NCBI GenBank assembly: GCA_938743325.2
Contig: OW568880.1
Location: 558,001-622,000 of the forward strand
Source: Pycnococcus provasolii
Lineage: Eukaryota; Chlorophyta; Pseudoscourfieldiophyceae; Pseudoscourfieldiales; Pycnococcaceae
DNA length: 64,000 nucleotides
Direction of reading: 5' to 3'
Of the stretch, positions 1 through 9,504 are shown piece after piece; position 1 is the stretch's first letter, and each line of letters begins with the position of its first letter. Below the pieces are notes generated by a model. That model was not told where the DNA came from, searched no databases, and saw only the letters and a list, made by a program, of their open reading frames with translations. The position numbers and the translations under genes are program-made.

Positions 1-239
1 ACACGTGCAGCACCTTCGCCTGTTCGGCGTGGGTGGTGTGTGGCTTAACCCCTAATTCAGGTGGTTAACGCCGAACGAGGCTCTTGACCCCTAAGACCCC
101 CGGGGAAGTCCCCGGGGATAGCCGCCTTAGGAACGGTTGTCTTTGTTTCCCTTTACGTGTAACTCTTACCTTTTTCCGGTTTACCTTAAGTACTCCTTCG
201 TAAGTGTACGCGCGGCAGAGCGTACCGCGGCAACTCAAG

Positions 240-1211
240 GCGCCACCTGCCACACCGACTCTCGCAGGGGTGGATTTCCCTGCGCTGAAGGAGGCGAAAG
301 ATATCAGGGTACGTCTCACACTGTTCTCTTGTCTTTTTATTCCTTGCTTTTTGTTTGTTCTTCCACAATAAATCGTATCACTCACTGGATGTGAAATTCA
401 CTCACTCACTCTTCCTTACAAAACTTCAACACAAACAAAACAACAGATCTTGGGCAATCCTGAACTCGTCGACGTCAAGCTCTCTGACTTGACGACAGTG
501 ACCAGAACCTTCCAGGTACGTGACAACCCGTCATCAAATGGATTCATCGTGACCACAACAACAACAACACCAAAACTTACAGTACCACCATTCAATACAA
601 ACAAAACAACAACAGATCGTCAACAACGAGAACCTCGTCGGCATCAGCATTCCTGTGCTGGAGACATCGAGTTCTAATTTTCAGGTACGCAACGAGTGAC
701 AACAACCTGTCATCGCCGCCGACCCCCCCACACCCATCTATTATTTGTTTTGCTTCTCCGATGTCTACTATCTACCTCCTTTCATCTTTTCCCACACAGC
801 ACATACATTCATCGTCACAACAACACCAAACTCACCTCCTACCCTCCATCCTTTTTCCCTCTGACAATCTATCCTCCTCCAACTTTACAGGTTTACCGCA
901 ATCCCGCTCTCCAGACACTCTGCGCACCCAACCTTAGAGATGGAGGTTCTGGTGGTGACTTTGACGGCGTGTGCATCGGCGACGAAAACGACCAACCATC
1001 GCTCGACGCGGACCTTAGTTCGTTGGTGACTGGAACGTTCACCTCTGGGATTGCGTTTTGCTATGGAGGAGGAACCCAGCCTCCGCTGGAAGCCGACAAC
1101 ATCTGCGGAGTGGATGGCGGTCTCTTCACCACAGCAGGATGCTCGGTGACGTCAAAAGTCTGCAAAAAACCCAAAAAGAAAACCAAAAAGGGAAAAAAAA
1201 ACACGCCTTAA
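240..1211 (+). CDS. 3' exons of an L-domain/LRR-like repeat protein (5' end outside window)
   Basis: This is the downstream part of a multi-exon gene. Two internal exons, 447-515 and 616-684, are each exactly 69 nt (23 codons, phase 0). A last exon runs from 891 to the TAA at 1209-1211. An earlier exon ends at 308, but its start is uncertain. All three introns (309-446, 516-615, 685-890) begin GTACG and end CAG or ACAG. The spliced repeats read like receptor L-domain/leucine-rich units with the pattern N-x-x-L-x-x-[VI]-x-[LI]-x-x-L, for example NPELVDVKLSDL, NENLVGISIPVL and NPALQTL. The last exon adds a Cys-containing Gly/Asp-rich segment and a Lys-rich tail. I see no membrane anchor in the visible part. 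A surface or adhesion role is inference from the repeat type. The exon structure is well supported. Confidence 0.6.
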
Positions 1212-1335
1212 AAAAACACGACCGACGACCGACGTGAGGATGGAGATAATAATCCGCTGACGACGAATAGTAGTACTTAGTCAGCAATTTTTGACCAGTT
1301 TTGCCGTCCTCATCCACTACTACTGAGCATTCCGT

Positions 1336-1426
1336 CACTCTTCGGCGGTTGGCAGGGTGGGATTGAAGTGATCACTCTTCGCCTCTTTGGCGGCTGGCAG
1401 GGTGGGTTTGAGTGACGTCACTCTTC
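1336..1426. repeat. Two-copy imperfect tandem repeat (about 40 bp unit)
   Basis: Two head-to-tail copies share CACTCTTC, then GGCGGYTGGCAGGGTGGG. A third partial CACTCTTC starts at about 1419. Confidence 0.6.
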
Positions 1427-1872
1427 TTTAGTTATGGAATCCTATTTCTACCTCCCCCCCTCCTCCGTCCCCCTCCCTCCCCTCTTCCGGAAAACTGCGA
1501 AGCCTTCCGGAATTTCGACATTTCACCAAGTGCTCCAATCAAAATGGAACTCTTCAAAATGGCAACTGGTCAACTGGATTTTCTCCCTGCAAGCTTCGAA
1601 TCTACCAGGCTAACAGGTGGTTGATTTTGTAGCAAAGAAGATACTCTCCAAACCTCTCCACTTTTTTTTAAGACTCTCCATGTACTTCCTACAGACAAGG
1701 CGCCACCGAGAACACACTCGAGAATAAACTGGGACATATATTTTTGGGGACGAGTGTTTCCTCTCGCGGGTAGGACGGTAGGACGGTAGTCGATTCATTT
1801 TGACCAGTGTGCCGAATGGGTAGTACTATGGGCTATCAAGGGCGAAGCTCCTGGGATAGTCTATGAAGGGAG

Positions 1873-1946
1873 GAAGTGCCGTGATTTCAGTGCCGTGATG
1901 AAGTGCCGTGAGTTCAGTGCCGTGATGAAGTGCCGTGATGAAGAGC
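1873..1946. repeat. Tandem repeat, 13-14 bp unit GTGCCGTGATGAA
   Basis: About five consecutive units GTGCCGTGAT/GTGCCGTGAG separated by TTCA or GAA are seen. An isolated further copy follows near 1975. Confidence 0.7.
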
Positions 1947-2233
1947 CATACCGGGTAAAGTTAACGTGAGTGACGTGCCGTGATTTTTTCATTTGACCCA
2001 ACCAACGTCCAACGTCACCACCTTCAGTCCTTCAGCCTTCCGAGGCCGAGTTGAAAGTTCAGGCTTTGACAGGCTACTTAAAGGTTACCGTACGCGAGAG
2101 TCCAGAGTCCAGGCATTTATTCGCATCACGCGAGCGGAAGTTCCGTTTCAGTCTCAACGGTTAGCTTCTTAAGGCCGCTTCTTAAGGTATTCTGTGCTCG
2201 CACTTATTTCTTTCTTTTCTTCTCTCGGCGGTA

Positions 2234-2257
2234 GCTACCCTTACCCTTACCCTTACA
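2234..2257. repeat. CCCTTA run directly upstream of the PDE start codon
   Basis: Three to four CCCTTA units end in ACAG about 20 bp before the ATG at 2276. The unit resembles, but is not, the CCCTAA telomere-like unit seen elsewhere in the window. The pyrimidine-rich run followed by ACAG could also be a 3' splice site of an upstream exon. Confidence 0.45.
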
Positions 2258-2275
2258 GTACCTGATATCACATCC

Positions 2276-3700
2276 ATGGGAAAGGGGGAGGCTGCGCAGA
2301 GTGGGGGGCTCGGGTGCGTGGGCGGACTCGCGGCGTGGTGGCTGCGCAGCGCCGGCTTCGAGGTCGTGAGCCGCTCAGATGTCGTCGCCATTCCGCCGGG
2401 CAAGGCGACAGACTCGGACAGCGCAGAGAAGAACAGGTCCTCTCCAGCGGCGGAGGAGAAGACAAAGGAGAAGGAGGAGAAAGAGCTGCTCAAGCAGGAC
2501 GCACACACGGCAGACTACCTCCGCTCGTTCGGCTCCGGCTCGACACGGCGCATGAGCTTGAACACGAACGCAACCACGGAGAGTGACAGCAGTGATACAC
2601 AAGGGAACAGCAGGAACAACCTCAACGGCCTGAGGCGACGCGCAAGCTCGACGAAGGACAGCGTTGACTTGAAGATTGTCTTGAACCAAAAGGAGAAAGA
2701 CGAGCTCGAGGCAAAACTCCTGTCGTGGGAATTCAACGCCTTTGAGGTTGCTGAGAAGACGAGCAATCGCCCTCTCGAGTTCGTCGTCATGTCCCTGATG
2801 AACCGCCACGAGCTGCTCGAGCACTTTGGCATCCCTGAGCAGGTGTTCCGAACATACATTCGAAGCATCGAGCGCCTCTACGACTCGTCGAACCCGTACC
2901 ACAACAACACGCACGCCGCGGACGTGTCACAGGCGGTGGGCGTGATTCTCGGCAACTCTCTCATAAACGACTCGGACGACGACCTCACGAAGGCGAGCGG
3001 CATCGCAGCCAGCCTCACGAAGATCGAGCTCTTCGCCATCATCCTAGGAGCGGCTATCCACGATGTGAACCATCCCGGCGTGACGAACGACTTTCTCGTC
3101 AACTCGAAGGCTGACGTGGCATTCCGGTACAACGACCGCAGCGTGAACGAGAACCACCACATCTCCGTCGGCTTCAAGGTTGCGCGCGAGCCGGAGCAGA
3201 ACGTCTTCGACTTCTTCAGCCCGGAGGACTTCAACGAGCTGCGGAAGCTGATTATCGACATGATATTCTCCACCGACATGGCTGGACACGGCGGGCTCGT
3301 CGCCAAGTTCACCGCGGCGAAGAAGGACTGCGGCGTCGACTCAGCTAACTGGGAGGGGGCAAATCGAAGTCTGTTGTTGCAGATGGCGCTGCACTGCGCC
3401 GACCTCAGCAACGCATCGAGGCCACAGAAGATCGCCGAGCTATGGGCTGACCAGGTGCTCAAGGAATTTTTCCGCCAGGGTGATATTGAGCGTGATCGCG
3501 GCATGAGCGTGTCGCCTCTCTGCGATCGTCACACAGTGAAGCGCGCCGCGAGCCAAGTTGGGTTCATCAAATTCATCGTCCGACCAACTCTCGAGCTTTT
3601 CGCGCCCGTCTCACCTAGATTTGAGCAGAACGCGATGCCAAACTTGAGCGCAACACTCGACTACTGGCAAGGCCAGGTTGACGCTGCACCACCGGCATAG
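2276..3700 (+). CDS. Class I 3',5'-cyclic-nucleotide phosphodiesterase
   Basis: This enzyme should hydrolyse cAMP and/or cGMP to the 5'-monophosphate. The 474-residue product has a low-complexity, charged N-terminal part (about 40-135) and a PDEase_I catalytic domain (about 140-465). The metal-site signatures are intact: YHNNTHAAD (208-216), the HD-x2-H-x4-N motif HDVNHPGVTN (262-271), ENHH (292-295) and HCADLSN (373-379). The purine-clamp Gln427 and Phe430 also appear present. A hydrophobic stretch at 14-31 is too weak to call a membrane anchor. The first in-frame Met was used. The ACAG at the end of the pyrimidine run upstream leaves open an additional 5' exon. No GAF or PAS domain is visible. 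Family assignment is secure; nucleotide preference is not. Confidence 0.93.
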   Translation: MGKGEAAQSGGLGCVGGLAAWWLRSAGFEVVSRSDVVAIPPGKATDSDSAEKNRSSPAAEEKTKEKEEKELLKQDAHTADYLRSFGSGSTRRMSLNTNATTESDSSDTQGNSRNNLNGLRRRASSTKDSVDLKIVLNQKEKDELEAKLLSWEFNAFEVAEKTSNRPLEFVVMSLMNRHELLEHFGIPEQVFRTYIRSIERLYDSSNPYHNNTHAADVSQAVGVILGNSLINDSDDDLTKASGIAASLTKIELFAIILGAAIHDVNHPGVTNDFLVNSKADVAFRYNDRSVNENHHISVGFKVAREPEQNVFDFFSPEDFNELRKLIIDMIFSTDMAGHGGLVAKFTAAKKDCGVDSANWEGANRSLLLQMALHCADLSNASRPQKIAELWADQVLKEFFRQGDIERDRGMSVSPLCDRHTVKRAASQVGFIKFIVRPTLELFAPVSPRFEQNAMPNLSATLDYWQGQVDAAPPA

Positions 3701-3800
3701 CAGTAAATGAAAAACGTTGCCAAGCATTTTGACAGACTAGATAATTGAGGTGAGTACCCTAGACTACACACCCACCGACGGTGAGAAGTGCGAAGAAGAT

Positions 3801-5108
3801 TTACAACGGCGTCATGATTGTACCGCGCACACGGCTGCGCACGGCTGCTCCAACTGCTTCGTGAACATAGGCAGGCGTGCCACCATTTGCCGACTCCATC
3901 GCAAGCGCATCTCCGAGCGCGCCAAGGAGCAGATGTGCAGGTAGAAGGAGCGGCTGTATCCAAGTGAGCCTCTTCGCATCGCGCAGAACATCCATCATGC
4001 TCTTGCTTGCGCGATCCACCAAACTCGACAACTCCGTCTCCTCGTTGGCTGATAGCTCAGGTCCTCCTCGTGCCGCCGCGGACGACATCGCCTCCATGAC
4101 GCTTAGGCCTGGGCTCGAAGTCACGCCGGCGGTGGTTCGTTTGTGCACTTGTGGCGCAGGCGTAACGAATGGGTTCGTCGCCGATGCCGCCCCCTGCGGT
4201 GCACCGGTGGCTGCGAGCTGTGGTAGATTTGCAACCAACCCGTCAACCGTATCGAGCGCCTGACTCGCCAGCAACTGTCGAGTCACGTCGAGTTGTGTGG
4301 ATGCCTCGAAGTTTTCCTTGGCTGCCGCCGACATTTCCTCCGCGTGTGCGCGGCTACGTTGCAGCCCCGCGAGCGCGCTATCGAGACGCACTTGGAGCGA
4401 GCTCGCTTCGTTGCGTGCAGTGATCAGCTCGCGTTCCTTTGCCGCCACTTCGTCTAGCGCAAGTCCAAGCTGAAGCTGCAGTTCCATGTCACCGCTGCCA
4501 CCACCTTCGGAGTCTGCGGGAGGAGCGGTAATATTTTGGTCGCCCTTTTGTCCGTCTACGACGCTTTTCACCATTCTCTGTGCCGTCCTGACGCCGACGA
4601 GGTCTCGTCGTGTGCGCGCAAGCGCCTCTGCGGTTGCCGCTTGTTTATCTTCCACGTACCTGAGCTGCAGCGCGGCATCGTTCGCATCAGCCTCGGCCAA
4701 GTCTGCGCGTTCGAGTTCCGCCGCGAGCGATTCCGCCGCCGCCCCTAGGAGGTTTGCGATATCTTTCGACGAGTATTGCACGGCGTTTCCCTGCGCCACC
4801 TCGAGGCTCGCTGCGTAGAGCATGGGTATGATCCCTCGCCGCCGTTGAGACGACGGCGGCAGAGATGCGAGCAGAGACGGCGGTATGTGCGGCGGCGCCT
4901 TAGAAGGGGGCCTCACTTCATTGGGGGGCCCGGGTGAACCTGTGGTGGATTCACCTAAGGTTACCACAACAGCGTCCGGCAGTGGCGGGAGAGCACTGAA
5001 CGTTGCACGTTCGCGGCGCGTGGAGTAGTTGTAGTACGTTCCTTCAAGAGTGGGGTACAGCGACGGGCTCCCAGAGCCGAAGGACATAACCTTAAAAGGA
5101 GGAGACAT
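3801..5108 (-). CDS. Hypothetical coiled-coil protein
   Basis: I do not recognise this 435-residue protein. Residues 1-90 are Pro/Ser-rich and disordered-looking. Residues about 110-300 are rich in Ala, Glu, Leu and Arg with heptad-like spacing, suggesting two coiled-coil segments around a Gly/Ser-rich hinge. The C-terminal third is Ala/Ser/Thr-rich and ends in a moderately hydrophobic helix-like stretch. It converges with the PDE gene, with about 100 bp between the stops, and diverges from the EF-hand/BspA-repeat gene. The GC-rich coding bias and the uninterrupted frame support a real gene. Met1 or Met8 could be the start. No function is proposed. Confidence 0.6.
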   Translation of the reverse strand: MSPPFKVMSFGSGSPSLYPTLEGTYYNYSTRRERATFSALPPLPDAVVVTLGESTTGSPGPPNEVRPPSKAPPHIPPSLLASLPPSSQRRRGIIPMLYAASLEVAQGNAVQYSSKDIANLLGAAAESLAAELERADLAEADANDAALQLRYVEDKQAATAEALARTRRDLVGVRTAQRMVKSVVDGQKGDQNITAPPADSEGGGSGDMELQLQLGLALDEVAAKERELITARNEASSLQVRLDSALAGLQRSRAHAEEMSAAAKENFEASTQLDVTRQLLASQALDTVDGLVANLPQLAATGAPQGAASATNPFVTPAPQVHKRTTAGVTSSPGLSVMEAMSSAAARGGPELSANEETELSSLVDRASKSMMDVLRDAKRLTWIQPLLLPAHLLLGALGDALAMESANGGTPAYVHEAVGAAVRSRVRGTIMTPL

Positions 5109-5647
5109 GTCCTATATGAAGAGGGAGTGATGGCGAGGAGTGATGGGGATATCTAGTGATGGCGTGCAAGGTGCGAGGGGCCCCCCCGGGCCTAGGGGAA
5201 CTCCCTTCCCTGCGAGCTCATATGGCCCCTTAAGGCATTAAGCCAATCACGGAGAAAAATGCACGTGATGGGATTAATTGCCGACGCACCCTTGCTGCCT
5301 TGTCCGGACTCCGGCGGCCGTTGGTCTCTTGGAGTCTTGGGCAACTTGTTCTCACTTCTCAGAAGGCCTTTCAAGCGGCCGGCGTTTCGTGTGCTCCGGA
5401 GAGCGACACAAAGCCGAGAGGACCCTTGGGGTGGTTTGCCCGCGCCCCTTGGGTCAAATAGCTGTAGACCTCGCCTTGCCCTCGAGGGCCTTCTTGCCCT
5501 CGCCTCGCCCTCGCCTCGCCCTCGCCTCGCCCTCGTCCCTCGTCGCTCGTCGCTCTCGAGAGTAGTAGTACATTCGAGGAGAGTGCATACGTGTGCGTGT
5601 GTGTGTGTGTGTTTACCGTTTTTATAGGGACCTTGTTTTTCAGGTTG
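5109..5647. other. Divergent intergenic region with simple repeats
   Basis: This is the shared 5' region of the coiled-coil gene (minus) and the EF-hand/BspA-repeat gene (plus). It contains a CTCGCC-type minisatellite (about 5498-5552) and a GT-rich run (about 5590-5614). A TTTTTCAG sits four bases before the chosen downstream ATG, so a 5'-UTR intron ending at 5643 is possible. Confidence 0.5.
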
Positions 5648-7708
5648 ATGGTTGGCGGTACCGCAGCCCCGCTTGGCAGTGTGCGCGAAATGCTACACGG
5701 GATAAAACTCGACGAGTGCCCGGCGCTTCTACGAACCATGTTGGCGAAGTTTGACAAGAACGGAAACGGAATCATTGACCCGGACGAGCTGCCCATTGCG
5801 AACGACGACGGCATCTCCATCAAGGCGTTCCCGGAGAACGTGCAGCCTATCTTGCGTGAGATGGACGAGGAGGGAAACGGGAAACTCGAGATGGGTGAGC
5901 TCACAGAGATCTTCACCGCACACGTGGAGTTGAAGAAGGCGAACAAGGAGGGCTCCATCTCCATCAAGGCGCTGCCCAAGGAGCTTCAGTCTACGCTCAA
6001 GGCGTTCGACGTCGACGGTGACGGAACGGTCGCGCCCATGGAGCTTGCGCGTGGCGCGGAGCTTTACAAAGGTTCCAAGAAGACAGCCAAGCGACTCATG
6101 ACCTTCAGCGGTGTTCTCTTGCTCATCCTGTGCGCCCTCGTGGGCGTCATCGTCGGCCTCGTCGCGGTGGTCGTCGAGAATAGCAAGGAGTCGAAGGTGG
6201 ATGCCGACGGCGTGTTGAACACGAAGGGCGACTCGTCCAAGCCTGTCGCCTCCGCCAGCCTCTCTGTGTCGCTCGACCTGTACGACGCGCCGGATATGGA
6301 GCTGGATGAGCTGGACGAAATCAAAAGCTTAACCATCGCGAAGCTCGACGGCACGAGCCTCGCGTACACGGTGACCGGCTACGAGACGATCGGAACGTCT
6401 GCCTTGGACGTCACGGAAGTGAAATTCTTCACGGCTCGCGGCGATCGCATCATCGTGACAAAGACGGAGTTGCGCATCGTGCTGTCCGACGACAAGACGG
6501 AGATTCTGAAGAAGTCCGCGGGCGATCCGTCGCGTCGCCGAGAGCTTCTCGCAAAGGGCGAGTGGACAGTTGACACAATGCTTTCTTGGAGGACGACAAA
6601 GCTTGGTATGAAGAAGCCTAAGAAGAAGTTGAGAGCTTGCTTGAATAAACTCGCTGAGTTTGAGCAGGCGGCGACGTCAACACCGAAGGACCTCACCGCC
6701 AAGGAGCGGGAGAATGCCAAGCTCGAGGAGGACCTCGCCAAGGCTCAACAGGAGGTGACTGATGCGAAAAGTGCTCGGAAGAGCGCTGAGGACGCCCTCA
6801 AGGCTGCTCAGAAGGAGGCGGCTGATGCTCAGGAGCAGGCAGAGAAATCTGCTAAGGATTGTCTCGAGGCTGCACAATCTAAGAACAAGAAGTTATTCGT
6901 GGCAGATAATGCTGCTTTGAAAGAACGTGTTCGAGCGTGGTTGAAAGATCAAAAAAGTGCGACTAATCTGTTTGGTGAGATCTCTGAGTGGGATACGTCA
7001 GAGGTGACGGACATGAGTCTCCTGTTCGTTAATGACAAAGTCTTCAATGAAGACATCAGCAAGTGGGATACGTCCAAGGTGACGGACATGGGTGGCATGT
7101 TCAGCGGTGCCTCAGCCTTCAACAAGCCTGTGGGCAATTGGGACACGTCGAAGGTGACGGACATGAGTTATATGTTCAATGGTGCCTCTGCCTTCAACAA
7201 GGATATCAGCAACTGGGACACGTCGAAGGTGACGAATATGAAATGGATGTTCGCTAGTGCCCAAAAGTTCAACCAAGATATCAGCAACTGGGACACGTCG
7301 AAGGTGACGGACATGAGTGAATTGTTCCGTTCAGCCAACGCCTTCAATCAAGACATCAGCGGGTGGGATACGTCGAAGGTGACCAACATGGCCTTTATGT
7401 TCAGCTTTGCCCAAGCCTTCAACCAGGATATCAGCAACTGGAACACGTCGAAGGTGACAGTCATGAATCATATGTTCAGCTTTGCCCAAGCCTTCAACCA
7501 GGATATCAGCAACTGGAACACGTCCAAGGTGACGGACATGAATCATATGTTCTATTATGCCACGTCCTTCAATCAAGACATCAGCAAGTGGAACACGTCG
7601 AAGGTGACAGACATGTCCGGCATGTTCTCTTATGCCTCGGCCTTCAACAATAACCAAAAAATCACAGCGTCGTGCGAAAACAACAAGTGCACCTTGAAGA
7701 AGCCGTAG
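5648..7708 (+). CDS. EF-hand, single-TM, coiled-coil protein with nine BspA-like (DUF285) repeats
   Basis: Predicted type II membrane protein of 686 residues. Three canonical EF-hand loops lie at the N-terminus: [12 protein letters not shown] (36-47), [12 protein letters not shown] (73-84) and [12 protein letters not shown] (121-132). One strong membrane helix follows (about 153-176), then a spacer domain and an Ala/Glu/Lys-rich coiled coil (about 335-420). Nine 25-residue repeats of the W[DN]TSKVTxMxxMF type complete the protein. This is the BspA-like DUF285 surface-repeat family. A plausible reading is calcium-responsive loops on the cytosolic side and a repeat-based ectodomain outside. The start at 5648 is preferred. 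An in-frame ATG at 5591 would add 19 residues encoded by a GT repeat, and a TTTTTCAG precedes the chosen ATG. The ligand is unknown. Confidence 0.85.
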   Translation: MVGGTAAPLGSVREMLHGIKLDECPALLRTMLAKFDKNGNGIIDPDELPIANDDGISIKAFPENVQPILREMDEEGNGKLEMGELTEIFTAHVELKKANKEGSISIKALPKELQSTLKAFDVDGDGTVAPMELARGAELYKGSKKTAKRLMTFSGVLLLILCALVGVIVGLVAVVVENSKESKVDADGVLNTKGDSSKPVASASLSVSLDLYDAPDMELDELDEIKSLTIAKLDGTSLAYTVTGYETIGTSALDVTEVKFFTARGDRIIVTKTELRIVLSDDKTEILKKSAGDPSRRRELLAKGEWTVDTMLSWRTTKLGMKKPKKKLRACLNKLAEFEQAATSTPKDLTAKERENAKLEEDLAKAQQEVTDAKSARKSAEDALKAAQKEAADAQEQAEKSAKDCLEAAQSKNKKLFVADNAALKERVRAWLKDQKSATNLFGEISEWDTSEVTDMSLLFVNDKVFNEDISKWDTSKVTDMGGMFSGASAFNKPVGNWDTSKVTDMSYMFNGASAFNKDISNWDTSKVTNMKWMFASAQKFNQDISNWDTSKVTDMSELFRSANAFNQDISGWDTSKVTNMAFMFSFAQAFNQDISNWNTSKVTVMNHMFSFAQAFNQDISNWNTSKVTDMNHMFYYATSFNQDISKWNTSKVTDMSGMFSYASAFNNNQKITASCENNKCTLKKP
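6958..7640 (+). repeat. Coding tandem repeat, nine 75-bp units
   Basis: Each 75-bp unit encodes 25 residues beginning W[DN]TS.VT.M. The adjacent units around 7416-7560 are nearly identical, which suggests recent unit duplication or gene conversion. Confidence 0.85.
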
Positions 7709-8221
7709 CCGAAGCTGACGTGGTGCTGGGAGCCTGCCAAGGAATCGCCCGGTGGGTTGGGGGCAGTTTTTAAAATTATTTGGGAGTGTAACGAGCACTC
7801 ACTTTTGAAAGGAAAGTTAGAAAGTTAGAAACCCCTTGGAAGGTTTTATTAGACGAATTGTCCATATATATCCCCCCAGGCAAGAGGAAGTCCTGACGAA
7901 TCTTGAGGCGAAACAACTTTGCGTTTTTCATACTACTGTATGTATACAATACGTATATAAGCTGGAGAGCTGGCTTATGCACGACGCCTCATCTCAGCGG
8001 CAAAGAATGCGTGATGCCAGCCGTTCTAACGTCACATCGATTCGTTCGGCGGGCGACCGCCCGACGAGCACGGACACGAATTCATACCAGTCAGGAAGCA
8101 AATAAGCAATATGTATGTGATGTAATGTCATGTATTATTCGTAAAATATTGATACACGCAATTATTAATTTGAAAAAATGAACAACAATGCCAATGTTCA
8201 ACATCAGGCAAGCACTGCACT
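7709..8221. other. Intergenic, AT-richer, no gene seen
   Basis: The region lies between the convergent BspA-repeat and sialyltransferase-like genes. Only short reading frames of no recognisable composition are present, and base composition is visibly more AT-rich than in the flanking genes. Confidence 0.55.
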
Positions 8222-9013
8222 CTACAGCAAGGTGAGCAGTCCGTGGTTCGCCAAGTCGGTTATGCATCGGCGCTCACCCTTCATGTTGTGCAGCAACGTG
8301 CGAGAGCGGCGCGTGATAGGCGATAGATCGGATCCTCCGTATTCGTCGTCCTGCTCCTCACCTCGTTGGCTTGAGCGCTCGCTGGGACTTAAGCTCCGCC
8401 GCCGCTCCTCCGCCGCCTCCTTCCGCGCGCCACCGCCACCGCCACCGCCACCTCCTTTTCTCACGTCGACGGCAGGCGACATGTCCGCGAAACGCCACTG
8501 GTCGATTTGCCACGACTTGTTGCGCAGCCAGAACTTCTTTCCCTTGTGCGGCCCGTTCTTGTTTTTCGGCCGTTTGTCGAAGTACCACGCCTTGAGCGTC
8601 TTGCCCGCCGTGAAGCCGTACGCGGTGACGCGCTCGCACACGTGCATGAGCATCACCGCGCACACGAACCCGCTCGTCGGCTGTTCTTTGTACACCGCCT
8701 CGATGTTCTTCTCGGCGTACCTCATGAAGCGCGGGTTGATGGGGTGGATTTTCTTCGCCATTATCTTCGGCAGACGATCCGCGCGCGGGTTCTGAATGTG
8801 CCACTTGCCGACGAGCGCCTCCGTCGCGTGTTCGCGCATGCCCTGGTACGCCTCGTTCGTGAAGCGCACCGTCGTTCGTGATCCGACGTCCACTTCGTGT
8901 CCCTTGGTCGGCGCGTTGTTTAACCTGAGTATGACGTCGTTCTCGTCAATCTGTTTCCCCAGCCTTTTCTTTTTCAGCGTCGAGCTGCTTGAGACGATGG
9001 CGCAGTTTCGAAA
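8222..9013 (-). CDS. GT29 sialyltransferase-like protein, 5' part missing or spliced
   Basis: The frame is open from 9013 to the stop at 8222, although its first Met lies at 8893. Upstream of that Met, in frame, lies a clear sialyl motif L: Cys followed by AIVSSSSTL, then GKQIDENDVILRLNNAPTKG, then DVGSRTT. Further on, PTSGFVCAVMLMHVCERV followed by TAYGF matches sialyl motif S. Family members act in the Golgi on glycans. The usual His-x3-Glu (motif VS) is not obvious, so activity is uncertain. Two TAA codons and a 31-bp palindrome lie immediately upstream of 9013. Either an intron ends there or the gene has lost its N-terminal anchor and stem. The C-terminal 70 residues are Gly/Ser/Arg-rich and not typical of the family. 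Confidence 0.72.
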   Translation of the reverse strand, partial: FRNCAIVSSSSTLKKKRLGKQIDENDVILRLNNAPTKGHEVDVGSRTTVRFTNEAYQGMREHATEALVGKWHIQNPRADRLPKIMAKKIHPINPRFMRYAEKNIEAVYKEQPTSGFVCAVMLMHVCERVTAYGFTAGKTLKAWYFDKRPKNKNGPHKGKKFWLRNKSWQIDQWRFADMSPAVDVRKGGGGGGGGGARKEAAEERRRSLSPSERSSQRGEEQDDEYGGSDLSPITRRSRTLLHNMKGERRCITDLANHGLLTLL

Positions 9014-9025
9014 TTATTAATTATG

Positions 9026-9056
9026 ATTAATTAGGAGGCACTGCCTCCTAATTAAT
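9026..9056. repeat. Near-perfect 31-bp palindrome
   Basis: Two 15-bp arms (ATTAATTAGGAGGCA and its exact complement) flank a single C. It abuts the broken or spliced 5' end of the sialyltransferase-like frame. Confidence 0.9.
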
Positions 9057-9504
9057 TCACCGGCCCTGTTGGCTTACTGTAGAATCGTGCATGAGTTACC
9101 ATACAAGAATTGAACTTGTTGTCAAAAACGGGGCCCTTGACTTCTTGGTCCGATGTCCGACTTCAGAAGGGCGCACATTGTTTGGGGAAAACGACATTGA
9201 AGCGAACAGATTTAACAGAGAACAGAAAAAGGTCGTTAGGGTTAGGGTTAGGGTTAGGGAGGCACAAAAAAGGTGGTCAAAAGGGGTGGGGGAACGGTAG
9301 TGCTACCGTAGAGCGGCGGGACCGTCCTGAACGACAAATTTTAAATCTTATCGATTAATCTTATCTTCAGGGGTTTGGTTCGGTCGTCGCCCTTAAGGAT
9401 CTTCTTTCCGCCATAAGTATAGTATAAGCTGTTGTTGTATTGATTCGCGTTCCCTTTCTCTGTGCACGGGTCCCTTATTGATTTTCTACTACTACGATAG
9501 AAAT
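9057..9504. other. Intergenic region with a telomere-like array
   Basis: No gene was recognised. A TTAGGG array lies at 9235-9259. The region is the common 5' flank of the sialyltransferase-like gene (minus) and the prolyl-hydroxylase-like gene (plus). Confidence 0.5.
9235..9259 (+). repeat. Interstitial telomere-like array, TTAGGG x4
   Basis: Four consecutive GTTAGG units lie about 220-245 bp upstream of the prolyl-hydroxylase-like start. Confidence 0.9.

Larger units (their letters stand above)
1212..2275. other. Intergenic region with short tandem repeats
   Basis: No convincing gene is visible. The region holds two imperfect copies of a CACTCTTCGGCGGYTGGCAG unit (about 1336-1426). It also holds about five copies of a 13-14 bp GTGCCGTGAT-type unit (about 1873-1946), with one more at about 1975. 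A CCCTTA run lies at about 2234-2257, immediately before the PDE start. Reading frames here are short and have no recognisable composition. Confidence 0.6.
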
